A DNA stretch of 64,000 bases from Monosporascus cannonballus (GCA_004154925.1 QJNS01000702.1:124001-188000), one strand, 5' to 3'; shown: positions 48,527 through 58,751, numbered from the stretch's first letter. Notes: generated by a model from the letters alone, not told the origin. Numbers and translations: made by a program.

Positions 48527-48910
48527 ATTACGACCTGATAAATTACGGCCTCCAAAAACGGTCGCAGCAAAAAAAACCAAGAAAATTATGTAAATCAGGT
48601 TACGTAACGGATTACCAATTTACAGATGGTAAGCCAGTAAGCCAAATTACCAGCTCACTAATAGTAAGCCAGTAAGCCAGATTATTAACTTATTAATAGT
48701 AAGCCAGTAAGCCAGAAAAATATATACGCTTATTATTCCATAAGTTCAGATAGTTTTAGTTTGCAATATAACATCGTTACCTAAGGCACCTTTGGTATTA
48801 CGAAACGTAATACGTTACTGTATTTATTATTCAAATTCCCACGATATTCCTGCCAACATAAACCCGTCGACTTAAGGTTTAATAGTTGGTTAAACCGCCT
48901 AGCCGTCACA
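48527..48910 (+). repeat. 3' LTR of element F (384 bp)
   Basis: Begins TATTACGACC after the GAGAAAGGGGAAATCA purine tract, ends GCCGTCACA, followed by TAACT. Contains the same U3 tandem repeats as the 5' copy. Confidence 0.95.
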
Positions 48911-49115
48911 TAACTGTATTTTCATCTTCCCTTTCTTTTCTCTTTAGCTAGAAAATAAACTCTTATTGGCAACTGATTGCAGACCGCTTAGGTAAAGCCT
49001 TTTACACTGGTTTTCGAAACCCAGATATTAAACCGGCTAAAAAATAGATTTGCGGTAATTAGAAAAAAGGAGATTAACGGAATAACGGTATTTGGGATTT
49101 GGCTTAATAACTTGG

Positions 49116-49432
49116 TATGACGGCTAGGGAGTTTAACCAACTATTAAACCTTAGTCGTACGGGTTTATGTTGGCAGGAGTATCGTAGGAAACTGAGCAAT
49201 AAATACAATAACGTATTACGTCTCGTAATACCAAGGGTGTCTTGGGTAACGATGTTGTATTGCAAGCTGAAGCTAGCTAAACTATGGAAATAATGAGCGT
49301 ATATATCTTGATCCGGCTTACTGGCTTACCACCAGTGAGTTGGTGATCCATCACGTGACCTGCCCCACTGCGCACTTGTGGTTGGGTCGTGGCAGACCGT
49401 TTCTGGAGACCGTGGTTCAATGGGTCATGACA
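49116..49432 (-). repeat. Solo gypsy LTR (317 bp) with intact duplication
   Basis: Minus orientation; plus-strand view starts TATGACGGCTAGG and ends GGGTCATGACA. Flanked by CTTGG at 49111-49115 and 49433-49437. Shares the 190-bp R-U5 module with elements A/C/E/F and a U3 close to that of F. It is markedly less RIP-mutated than its surroundings, so it is probably a late arrival that recombined to a solo LTR. Confidence 0.92.
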
Positions 49433-49437
49433 CTTGG

Positions 49438-49755
49438 TTAAGAATACGGTTTAAATATATTTGGTATAAGCAGGATATGGCATTAATTTACTTATAATAT
49501 CCTAAAGTTTTATATTGTTAATATATTTCGGTTATTAACTATATATGATTGTTTCTTATCATTTTGTCGTATACTTAAAAATTTTGATTTGTTATTTGCA
49601 TACGATTATTTCAGATTATTTCTTAACTTATGAGTAACCCGTAAGTATTTTAAAATATTTGGAAATACTTAAGGGTTACCCATAGGAGTTTCCCAAAAAA
49701 AAAATTCCCATGGGTGACCCGTGGGTCAGCCACGAGTACCCATTCCCTCACCCTA
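49438..49755 (-). repeat. hAT-like terminal region, right edge of AT block 2
   Basis: AT-rich interior passing into CCCATGGGTGACCCGTGGGT-type subterminal repeats (49707-49730), then the tip that reads TAGGGTGAGGGAATGGGTA on the minus strand, ending at 49755. It abuts the coding part of the truncated P450. Confidence 0.55.
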
Positions 49756-50791
49756 TCTAGAGGATGACAAGGCTGGAACTCAAAGCTACCGGGACGCCCT
49801 CCACATCGTGCACAAATATGCAATCCATTTGATGCTTATTCCCTACCGGTTTCTCAGCGGACCTCTGACGCCTAGAAGTCTAGTCAAGATTGGACTTGCA
49901 GCTACGTCCCTCAAGGACTTCATGATGAAGATGGTCACAGAAGAGGCGGCGGCGCTCAGCCGTGGTGAACCGGGATCGGGCGGCCTAATAACACACCTCG
50001 TGCGCGCTCTTGACCAGAAGACGCCCCAGCAAACAGGCTCGGGGGACGACGTCAAGAAAGCCTGGAAGGGGGGTCTTTCGGTTGATGAAATCCTCGGCAA
50101 CATCTTCGTCATCAACTTTGCCGGTCATGACATTACCGCCATCACGCTCGCCTTCGCCGTGATGCTTCTCGCCGCGCGGCCTGAGGTCCAGGAGTGGCTC
50201 CACGAAGAGATCACCACCGTCGCCCAGCGCAAGCCCGTCGAGGATTGGGACTACGCCCTCTTCTCGAGGCTGAAGCGCTGCCGGGCCGTGTTCTTCGAGA
50301 CGTTGAGGGTCTACCCACCTATTACTGGATTACCCAAGATCACGTCTGAGAAAGTGCAAGCTCTTCGAGTCGGCGACCGGGTGCTTGTCCTCCCACCCGG
50401 CACTGAGACCTACCCCATGGTGCTAGGCGTCCAGACCGACCCGAATTACTGGGGGGATAATCCTTGTGTCTGGAGGCCATCGCGCTGGATCGTACGTTCA
50501 GGAGCCGCCGCTGAGGCTGTCGAGGAGCTGCTCGTTCCTCAGAAGGGCACATTTTGCCCATGGGCGGATGGCCCGCAGGGCTGTGCCGGGAAGAAATTCT
50601 CCCAGGTTGAGGCGATTGCCATGCTGGCCTGTTTGTTCAAGACTCACCGATTGCGCCCGAAGACACGGCCCGGCGAGACGGAAGAGCAGGCTAGGAAAAG
50701 GGCGCAAGATTGTGCTGACGACGTCAACTACCAGCTGATGCTAAAAATGAACCATCCTGACCCGGTTAGGCTAGAGTGCGTGGAGGTGTAG
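49756..50791 (+). pseudogene. Cytochrome P450, 5'-truncated
   Basis: About 345 codons encode the C-terminal two thirds of a fungal microsomal-type P450 (usual length 480-540). I-helix AGHDIT at 50120-50137, K-helix ETLR at 50297-50308, a PERF-type WRPSRW, and the heme loop WADGPQGCAGKKFS with the Cys ligand at 50582-50584 are all visible. The open frame extends left into the hAT-like tip to 49721 but has no ATG there; membrane anchor and helices A to about F are missing. In the I-helix the usual Thr after Asp is Ile (ATT, one C-to-T step from ACT). The truncation point coincides with the tip of the AT block, so loss of the 5' part by transposon insertion or rearrangement is the simplest reading. 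No missing N-terminal piece was found at the other edge (26.7 kb). Confidence 0.88.
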
Positions 50792-51145
50792 ACGAGCTGG
50801 GAGGGAATGAAGGAAAAGTCTAGGCCTAAGAGTCCATCGGCCGGATAGTTGGTTTAAACGTTATCCTCTAATAACCAATTTCCCAATTTTCCTTGAATCG
50901 CAACCAGACTCCGGCTTTACAGGTAAGATCTCTTATCAGTGGGGGCGCATCATTACGTCGTAGATCACGCAATAGTGCTTATACCCTGAACAGTTAAGGC
51001 CTAGGTTAAAAGGGCTTCCAACCAAATCAGCCCACTTTTAATACATGAAGGGAGGTAACTAGAGTTAGATTATCCTCTCTATTTCAGCATTGCTGACTCT
51101 CGGATGCTCTCTACATTTTCTTGAATCTAGTGTAAAAAGCCGAGA
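50792..51145. other. intergenic, P450 3' flank and permease promoter
   Basis: 354 bp with no gene. A pyrimidine-rich stretch (about 51105-51125) lies before the permease ATG. No specific regulatory site recognised. Confidence 0.5.
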
Positions 51146-53207
51146 ATGGCTGACACCGCCAAGAACCCTGATGCGCTGGTTGCGCCCCCCACCGACGATG
51201 TCGAATATACCGACTTCCGGGAAATGGACCCAGAGAGCGGTGTCAAGCGCGGACTGCGGACGAGACATCTGAGCATGATGGCGCTGGCCGGCATCATTGG
51301 TCCGGGCCTGTTAGTCGGGACGGGAGGAGCGTTGTCTACCGGAGGGCCTGCCTCGTTGCTTATCGGGTTTGGGATAATAGGGACTGTTGCGTTCAGGTAT
51401 GAAGGGAGACTGGGTAATATTTTAGCCTATGAAATCAGTCTAACATTCGACCGTTCGCAGTATAATGCAAAGCTTGGGAGAATTAACGACGCTTTATCCA
51501 AGCGGGGGAGCTTTCACCTCGCTGGCTGACCGGTTTGTCGACCCTGCATTTGGAACTGCAGTTGGCTGGAATTATGTAAGCCTCCATCTTATCTGGCCCG
51601 ACCGCGCTCTTAGAAGTGCTTCCCCTGGACACCTCGTGGCTTTAGGAGCCGAAGCATGAGTTCTATGTTTAGGGTCTGCCACGCTGACTTAGAACTTTCC
51701 CAGTTCACTATATGGCTCGCTGTGCTTGCCAACGAGTACAATGCCGTTACGAGCATACTTGTCTTCTGGAGCGACAAGGTCCCGCTCTGGGGCTATTTCT
51801 TGATACTATGGGTTAGTACTCTTGAGGCCCTTCCTTTATTACGCGACTGACTTTGTCATAAGTTCTTATTTTTAGGGTTCCAGCTTCTAGGCATCGAAAC
51901 ATTTGGCGAGGCAGAGTTCTGGCTTGCCCTTATCAAACTGCTAGGATTATGTGCTTTTTACATATTTGCAATTGTGTAAGTTTACCCCCGGGCATTGCGA
52001 CGTGTCTTGATATAACCGGTCTATAATTAGCTACGCGACGGGCGGGATCAAGGGAGCAGAGGCCGTGGGCTTTCGATACTGGCGAGACCCGGGCGCCTTC
52101 GTAGACGGATTTCGAGGCGTCGCTGCAGTTTTTGTATTCTGCGCCACCTTCTACGCCGGCGTTGAGTCTGTTGCGGTGTAGGTCATTCTCGGAAACATCC
52201 AGTGACAAGCTTGTATATGTAGCCTTCGGATAGTGAACTAATGTGTGCCTTCTCCTAGCGCGGCCACCGAGACGAAGAACCCCCGAATAGCAGTGCCTCT
52301 CGCTATTCGCCAGGTATTCTGGAGAATCATCTTTGTATATATGGGCACGGCGTTATTCTTTGGGGTGGCGTGTCCAGCCAACGCGGACGGCCTGCAGGAT
52401 GGTCCGAGCCGTGCCCTGCAGAGTCCGATGACCATTGCCATCCAGAATGCCGGCTGGTACGGTGGTGTTCACCTGATCAACAGTTTCATTTTAGTCACCT
52501 GTATCTCTGCTATTAACAGCTCGATATACATATCTTCGCGGACACTCCTCTTTATGGGACAGGACCGCAAGGCGCCGAAGTTCCTGGGATGGACTGACAA
52601 GCGAGGTGTAAGCTGACCCCCTTAATTTGTTAGCCCGAGCTGTAATCTTTCCTCTACAATATCTGATCAGGACTAACGTCGTATGGCATAGGTACCAATC
52701 CCAGCCATCGTGGTCGCAAATGCTACTGGGGCGTTGTCGATGATGAACGTCAGTACTGCCGCAGCAGAAGCATACCAGTATATCGTCAACCTTAGTGGTG
52801 TCTCGACCTTTCTTGTGTGGGGCAGCATATCCTTCATACACATCCGGTTCCGCCGGGCGTGGGCCCTACAGGGCTATGATATCCAGGACTTGCCATTTAT
52901 CTCTCTTTGGTATCCCTACAACGCGTATTTCGGTCTTGCCACGAACATCATCCTAGCCCTGATCCAGGGTTGGCAGACTTTGTCTCCATTTGATGCCGGG
53001 GCTTTCGTTGATGCGTATATTCTACTAGCGCTATTCCCCATCATCTACCTCGCATACAAGTTGGTATTTAGGACAAAGCTTTGGCGGTTGGATCAGATCG
53101 ATCTTCAAGCGGGTCGCCGGCGAGATCTGGAGGAAGCGAAGAAACTTGCGAAGGGAGAGCTCGGTACTTGCCAGCCGTGGTGGCGTCGATTGTGGAGGAA
53201 CTTTTAA
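51146..53207 (+). CDS. Amino-acid permease, yeast AAT family (APC superfamily), seven exons
   Basis: Exons 51146-51396, 51461-51575, 51704-51815, 51876-51975, 52031-52177, 52259-52607 and 52692-53207 give 529 residues in frame. The N-terminus (MADTAKNPDALV...) is hydrophilic and cytosolic. The first helix has GIIGPGLLVGTGGAL, the consensus substrate-binding segment of fungal amino-acid permeases; then SLGELTTLYPSGGAF, FGEAEFWLALIKL, GFRYWRDPGAF, YAGVESVAV, INSSIYISSRTL and LSGVSTFLVWG follow in family order. About 12 membrane helices; proton-coupled uptake across the plasma membrane is the family role. Introns 1, 2, 5 and 6 have clear branch points. Intron 3 is odd: the better-looking donor GTTAGT (51812) breaks the frame, and the frame-keeping donor GTACTC (51816) leaves the loop before FQLLG two or three residues shorter than I would expect. 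This could be a splice-site lesion. Confidence 0.88.
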
Positions 53208-54008
53208 AATTCTGAGATTTGCATGACCTGAGGGGGTAGAGATCGATGTTGTCTTGAATTGGGGGATATGGGCCTAGACAATCAATCACATCTCAATCCC
53301 CGTGGCACCTTCAGTTTTTAGGATCTCCCAGGGCGAAGTTTCTCGTTGTTTTATGAGCTATACAGGGTGCCTAGTAGTGTAAAGCAGTCCACGCAGAGTG
53401 AGTATCAAGCGTTTGTGAACCCAGGCTTAGACGGGGCTCCTTCAAGAGTGTAGCAACCTGAGGTAATTGCGATAACTTAATTCCTTCCTCTCCTTCGAGT
53501 CCTGTACTTCGATTAATCAGTTAAATCAGAGTATTTTGGTCCAGTGCCCGTAAATCTCATTTCACATAATACGACATAGTACTTTAAAGAGACCTCGCTA
53601 GATTTGCCCCTATTTTCTTGAGATTATCTTGGGACTCCTGAATCAGTCGCTCCGCTAGGGACCTCGTCGATACCTCGCTGTACTAACGTCATGTTAGATC
53701 CTCCTTGTAACGAGGACAAAGAAAATCCAAAGGTGTCTGTACGACTTAAGGAGAAGCAAAGAAATAATACAGACGCGGTTACACAGCACAGTCACTTGTT
53801 AACCACTCAAGGTTGAAGAATCGCGAAACGACAATCCAACAGCCTTGGGAATGTGATATCTAGCATTTCAACATTGCTTGCAGACGTGGTTGATTTGCAA
53901 CTCCAACTCCCAATCCCCAACATCAGCAGCAGCAACTGGATAGAGGAGCACCAACTTGCAAAACTCGTAAATACATATTGCACGACGATCAGCGTCTAAT
54001 CTCGGATA
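53208..54008. other. intergenic, no gene seen
   Basis: 0.8 kb of GC-balanced DNA downstream of the permease up to the target duplication of element G. No open frame above 73 codons and no motif. Confidence 0.5.
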
Positions 54009-54013
54009 ACAAT

Positions 54014-54201
54014 TGTCACAGTTAGGCTGATCGCGAGAAAAGGTAACATAGAATATGGGGAAATGGTAATTATCTGACTAAAATTGAGCTCCAAGGAGCG
54101 GTAGCTAGGAAGCTTTCTATATATTGTGGGAACGCCGGAATAAGGTTCTTCCGGGTGCTGTGGAGTTTGATAACTAATATAAATACCCTTATTTTACGAT
54201 A
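54014..54201 (-). repeat. LTR of element G, left copy (188 bp)
   Basis: Plus view starts TGTCACAGTTAGG and ends TTTACGATA. Differs from 56476-56663 mostly by transitions. Confidence 0.93.
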
Positions 54202-54497
54202 TACCCCCTAAATAAAAAGGAATTATTCTTTTAAATCTGCTTATCGTAATTTTTTTAATCATTAAATAATTATAATAATAAAAAAATAATATAATTAATT
54301 AATTTAATTAATAAAAAAATAAGTTATATATATATTAAATATGCGGAGAAAAATTATTATTATATTTATTTTCTCTTATTATCGCCGCGGTAACAAATAA
54401 CGAAATAATAAGGTTTACGTTTTGCTCGCTTATTTTTCTATTATTTTTACATATTAAAATTTTTTTTTTTTTACTTTTTTCGGTTTGCATAATAATT

Positions 54498-54924
54498 TGT
54501 TACAGGAACAGGGGTTCCTGCCTCGAGGAGGCCAACCTTTAAGGCCTAGCGCGGACCTGTCACGGCTAAACCCCGGACAGGGAAGCTTAGCTCTTAAAGG
54601 TGATCTAGTTGATCTAGGTAATCTAAGTGATCTGGGACCAAATCACATAAATCACATAGATCACATAGATCCACGACATACTCATTTTAGGAATTGGGAT
54701 ATATAATGAATCGGTCTCTTATATAAATAGCACCTACTTAGTTTTCGCTCCTTAGCTATCAATCTAAGCTCTCAGTCAAAGGCAACTGCACCGTTTTCTA
54801 ATTGAAGGAAAAGTACTTAAATCTCTTTAACGAACAGATCACTAAATCATTCCTCGCCCTATTGTTACCTGCAAATCAAGACCCTTTTCGGATACTGCTT
54901 ATACCTCCAGGTGGATGTATGACA
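54498..54924 (+). repeat. LTR-like repeat R, right copy (plus orientation)
   Basis: Starts TGTTACAGGAACAGGGG and ends about GGATGTATGACA; inverted relative to 20651-21049. Contains a TATATAAATAG box at about 54720 that could be an LTR promoter, and repeats of AAATCACATAGATCACATAG. Nearly free of RIP although it lies inside RIP-mutated G, so it arrived later or escaped. No 5-bp duplication identified. Confidence 0.7.
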
Positions 54925-55056
54925 GGTTCGTTACACCTTAGCATTACGAGACGTAACACGTTACTGTATCCATTGCTCAGATTCCCACGATATTCCTGCC
55001 AACATAAACCAGTCGACTTAAGGTTTAATAGCTAGTTAAACCGCCTAGCCTTCACA
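54925..55056 (+). repeat. Truncated gypsy LTR fragment (A/E/F family)
   Basis: The last 130 bp of the shared LTR module (ACGAGACGTAACACGTTACTG... to GCCTTCACA), fused directly to repeat R. Lightly mutated. Confidence 0.85.
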
Positions 55057-56380
55057 GTACGTACCAAAATGGATAGTAATATAAATCTCTAAAGTTAAAT
55101 TAAAGAGATTAAAGGTACGTAAATTGATAAATACCATAATAATATTGCCGAATTATATAATGGAGGTAAACGTTAATTGCTTTATAATTTCCCAAATAAC
55201 TTTTTTTTATTTAAAAAGCTTTATAAGGTTCTTATAGAATTTTTTTTACCGATTATACTTAAATTATTTACAAATCCCCTTAATATTTTTTTGGTTCAGG
55301 TGGCGGAATTTCCGGATAATTATTTTCGTAATCGCAAAACGCAAGTAAGCGTATTTATTAGGCTTTTATAAGTGGGTTTTATTTAATGTAATTAAGTAAG
55401 GATATTTATTTCTTTTTTAAGCGTATTTGGCAGAATAAAACCTATATTAGGTTATAATGGTATTTTTTTTAAACTGTAATCCTAATAATATAATGGCGAA
55501 AATCCCGGGTTTTTTAATTTCGGCTCTTAATTTATTTTTATGGCATATAGCCGAAAACCAATCCTTAAATTCTTTTAGGCTTATTATAAACTTATTAAAA
55601 AAATTATCTTTAATAAGGTTAATTAATTTCTGTTACCCCTAATCTAGTACGAAACGTTTTTTTACGGCATTCAGGAAATCCTTTATTACAAATATTCCTT
55701 TAATTTTCTAAAAGTTATATACCTTTATTTTGGTATAAATAACATATTAGGTCTAATATTATTAATCAGGTTTTATATAGCTTACCTTAACTAGGCGTAA
55801 GGTTTTGCGGTAATTTTCGCGTACCGTCAAAATGGTGCTTAGCAAAAAAAGGGCGAACTAATCCTTTAATTCCCTAAGCAAATCCTGTACCGTAATTTTT
55901 CCTTGGACGACCAAAATAACTTAAGCGTTCCTAAAGATCTGGCTTTTTATTATTACGTTAATCCATATTTAAATATTAAAATATCGGATATTAATTTTGG
56001 AAATTTCCCGTTATTTTTTGCGTACGGTTTCCGTAAGGCGTTCGATATTCTTATCGTATTTCTTTTTAAGATTATTAAGGAATAGCTCCTTGGGCTCCTT
56101 TAAAAAAGGTTTATGCTAAATAATATTAGTATAAAAGCCTTCCCAAAGAACTAATGGTTTTATATATTATTTTTTTGCTTTGGCGTTAATTTCTATAATA
56201 TACTTCTCGATCGAAAGGATTTCCCGAAAGCCTGTAAAATAATCCGCGTTAGGTATATCAGGGTTTATAAGGTGCTATACGCCGCGTAAAACAGCGTTAA
56301 ATCGTAAGGAAAAAAACCAGTTAAAATAATTTAAACGATTTTTAAGGAATACGTCCTTAAAAATGGGATTATCCGATATA
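55057..56380 (-). pseudogene. copia gag-like remnant of element G
   Basis: On the minus strand from about 56380: SDNPIFKDVFLKNRLNYFNW, then FFSLRFNAVLRGV, NPDIPNADYFTGF and SIEKYIIEINAKAKK. This layout (NYF.W..S, then acidic and charged helices) is that of copia gag N-termini. It continues with stops (KPLVLWEGFYTNII near 56150) toward 55800 and then becomes unreadable. Plus-strand open frames at 55177-55371, 55457-55642 and 55903-56085 are shadows. Confidence 0.65.
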
Positions 56381-56461
56381 TTAATAAATAATATAATATT
56401 TTAAATTAATAAATAAAAAATTGCAATTAATTTAACTGTAATTATTTTGCGCAGCTAAAGT

Positions 56462-56475
56462 ACCGGGCTCATAAT
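56462..56475 (-). other. primer-binding site of element G (tRNA-iMet fragment type)
   Basis: Minus strand ATTATGAGCCCGGT directly after the LTR. The plus-strand complement includes CAT flanked by GGGCT and AA, as in the initiator-tRNA anticodon arm. Assignment rests on remembered tRNA sequence. Confidence 0.65.
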
Positions 56476-56663
56476 TGTCACAATTAGGCTAATCGCGAAA
56501 AAAAGTAACATAAAGTATGGGGAAGTGGTAATTGTCTAACTAGAATTGAACTCCAAGGAGCGGTAGCTAGGAAGCTCTCTATATACTGTGGGAGCGCCGG
56601 AATAAGGTTCTTCCGGGTGCTGTGGAGCTTGATGACTAACACAGATACCCCTATTCCACGACA
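56476..56663 (-). repeat. LTR of element G, right copy (188 bp)
   Basis: 5' LTR in element orientation (minus strand starts TGTCGTGGAATAGGGG). Followed by the ACAAT duplication. Confidence 0.93.
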
Positions 56664-56668
56664 ACAAT

Positions 56669-57420
56669 TGCTATGGGTATCCACTGCCGCAAAACGCCGT
56701 GTTTTCACATTTATAATAGCTCCCCACCTAACTACGCAGTATCCCACACCCCCCATCTCAGGAGGAATGGTTACCTCTCCGCTCCGCTTCAATATCGCGG
56801 TCAGCTTGCGAGGTGACGTCCGCGACCAAACCGACCCCCTGCACCAGTTCTCACAGCACAGCGTGCGTGGCAACCGACGACCACACCGAAACGGTCCTCA
56901 TCAACGCGGTGAAGAACATCCTGTAGGATCCGGCCACCCGGGGCTTCGCCTTCAACCGCATGAGTTCGCCCAAGGGGGCTCACTGTGCGTTGACGACTCC
57001 GTCTGGATCGGCACGCCCGACGCCCCATGGGCAAGGACATCGGTTTTATCAGGTAGGGCTGGCACCCGGACCAGCGCTGGGGCACGCTGAAGCATGTCGG
57101 CCACCCGGCGATTAGTTCGGATAGCTTCTCCTTTTAGAGGAGGAGGACAAGAAGGAGGGATCCAAGCGGGAGCGGAAGCGGAAGAGCGAGGTCGTGGAGG
57201 TGGGCTCTCTACGGAGGGGAAAGGGGTTTCCTGACGCGGATCAGGACGGGGGAGAAGGTGGCTCTTGAGGATCTGGGCATGATGATAAGAGACGGACACG
57301 TTACGCATCTGCCCGAATGAGAGAGTGCGGTTGCAGGGCAGGATTCCATGCCATCATCGTTTCTAGATGCGGCGTTACTACAAGGCGCTAGCCGGCCCCC
57401 ATTCATCTGGGGTGTTTCAG
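56669..57420 (+). pseudogene. possible decayed coding fragment, unidentified
   Basis: GC-rich stretch with coding-like readings that change frame: DDHTETVLINAVKNIL-stop at about 56878-56932, MGKDIGFIR-stop-GWHPDQRWGTLKHV at about 57028-57100, then a Lys/Arg/Glu-rich run. I recognise no family. It may be a frameshifted gene relic or chance; overlapping minus-strand frames up to 129 codons are no better. Confidence 0.25.
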
Positions 57421-58062
57421 GCTTGGCGTAGCTATCACTTAACTGTCACCTTAATGACAATGTTTCCTTCGATCTCTCGCCCTGTGAGCGTGAAACCATT
57501 CAACGCTCTCGTATATACGGTGAACTGATAATTCAGAACCTGTCATGGCATGATTTCATTTGGCTTTGCCTTCAGGAGCCCGGTATGACTGTACACCAGG
57601 TAACGAGGAATCTATGTGTGCTTTCTCGAGTCGGTCTGAACGGGCAGGGACATCGTAGATACTCATCATTCCACGTAGTGACAACACATAGCCGCCCTGA
57701 GGCGCATCGTAAAGTACGACGAAAGCGGTGCTACCTTCACGCCTTGATTCGTCTCTCAGTTTCTCGATGTCATGCCGACATCGATCTTAGATGCAGTTAG
57801 ATGAATCAGTCTATCCAACTCTGTGAGCTCGTGGAGCTTTTCCAAATAGCAAACAAGCTGTATGTTTGCGGCTCATGAGGCGCCCTTTCCCGAAAACTGG
57901 TCAATAGAGCCATATAGTGGCAAAGCTGCGCCATCCTCAAGTATTGTCCAGTATCAAACGCAATATATATTAAAGTCGCCCAAGCCCAGGCACCCTTGAC
58001 ATCCCGCCGCGCAAGAAATGCATACTCTACTCCAGCCGCTCACAATCCCAACATAGACCGCG
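57421..58062. other. intergenic, no gene seen
   Basis: Mixed-composition sequence. A TATA-like AATATATATTAAAG is at about 57961-57975. No open frame with support. Confidence 0.4.
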
Positions 58063-58458
58063 TTGTTCACCGAGAAATCACTTCCATCCACGCATTCTTA
58101 CTCGCTTTTCCCAACAGCCATGGCTATCATGGGCAGCTCACTACAGACCGCACAACCGACAGCACACCCAAGCATGAACTGCGCTAGGTCATCCTCCGAA
58201 CTGCAACCACCACCATTACCACAACAACACCGCAGACCTACAATACTGAGGACGACGGCGGGGAACAAAACGCGCGCATACGCGGCGGTAGAGGGGAGGT
58301 TACTGCTAGATTTGTTGCGCGGTGTGGGTTTTGTTCTTGCGCTGTTTTCTCTGTTGCGGCTGCCATGCCGGAACAGGAGAGGGGAAGATGTTGGATGTTG
58401 GGCAGGTGCTTGGGTGCTCGGGTTAGGCGCACATATCATCTACTGCTTCCGGATGTAG
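58063..58458 (+). CDS. hypothetical small protein (131 aa)
   Basis: A single open frame with ATG at 58063, about 95 bp downstream of a TATA-like box. The C-terminal half has two hydrophobic segments (LLLDLLRGVGFVLALFSLL and CWAGAWVLGLGAHIIYCF) separated by a basic loop, so a small membrane protein is conceivable. No family recognised, and GC-rich frames also exist on the opposite strand. Weak call. Confidence 0.25.
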   Translation: MFTEKSLPSTHSYSLFPTAMAIMGSSLQTAQPTAHPSMNCARSSSELQPPPLPQQHRRPTILRTTAGNKTRAYAAVEGRLLLDLLRGVGFVLALFSLLRLPCRNRRGEDVGCWAGAWVLGLGAHIIYCFRM

Positions 58459-58531
58459 TTCCGCGGAAACTGCGAAATAGCATCGCAGGATAACTAACCC
58501 CCTTCGGAGCCCATGACCTAGTGTCAACGAC

Positions 58532-58743
58532 TTAGGGTTTGCAATGGGTACCCAAATGGGTACCCATCACTACCCACGACGTAAATTCACACGTCATAAA
58601 AGCTTAATACTTAGGGTTTCCTAGAAAGATTTATTATACAAGTAATTCTGTATTGTTTACAGATGTTTATTATGTATTTATGATTGAAAATATGATCCGT
58701 GGGTAGTGATGGGTACCCATTTGAATACCCATTGCAAACCCTA
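58532..58743. mobile_element. hAT-type MITE (212 bp) with 46-bp terminal inverted repeats
   Basis: Terminal inverted repeats 58533-58578 and 58698-58743 start TAGGGTTTGCAATGGGTA and differ at only two positions, both transitions. The 8-bp duplication TCAACGAC is at 58524-58531 and 58744-58751, diagnostic of hAT transposition. The centre is AT-rich with no coding capacity. Terminal GGGTACCC-type repeats resemble in style the tips at 26.7 and 49.75 kb. Confidence 0.9.
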
Positions 58744-58751
58744 TCAACGAC

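Larger units (their letters stand above)
42221..48910 (+). mobile_element. Ty3/gypsy chromovirus-type retrotransposon F
   Basis: 6,690-bp plus-strand element, LTRs 42221-42605 (385 bp) and 48527-48910 (384 bp), duplication TAACT at 42216-42220 and 48911-48915. Gag, protease, RT, RNase H, integrase and chromodomain are collinear with A. An antisense gene relic lies between chromodomain and 3' LTR. Confidence 0.95.
54014..56663 (-). mobile_element. Ty1/copia-type relic G, short, minus orientation
   Basis: 188-bp LTRs at 54014-54201 and 56476-56663 flanked by ACAAT at 54009-54013 and 56664-56668. Orientation is set by a primer-binding site: next to the right LTR the plus strand has GGGCTCATAAT, identical to a tRNA-iMet anticodon-loop sequence. 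This is the half-tRNA priming known for copia elements. A purine tract sits at the opposite end (54202-54216, minus strand, ATTTAGGGGG). The 2,650-bp span includes foreign LTR pieces (54498-55056), leaving about 1.7 kb of internal sequence with a gag-like relic only; pol is missing. The 3' (left) LTR and interior are RIP-mutated; the right LTR is almost clean. Confidence 0.85.

Noticed and set aside
48418..48675. 85-codon plus-strand open frame at the 3' end of element F
   Set aside because: It overlaps the antisense relic, the polypurine tract and the LTR; a shadow frame.
26709..49755. Starship-type giant mobile element
   Set aside because: No tyrosine-recombinase (DUF3435) captain or cargo genes recognised; the block is mostly explained by nested retroelements.
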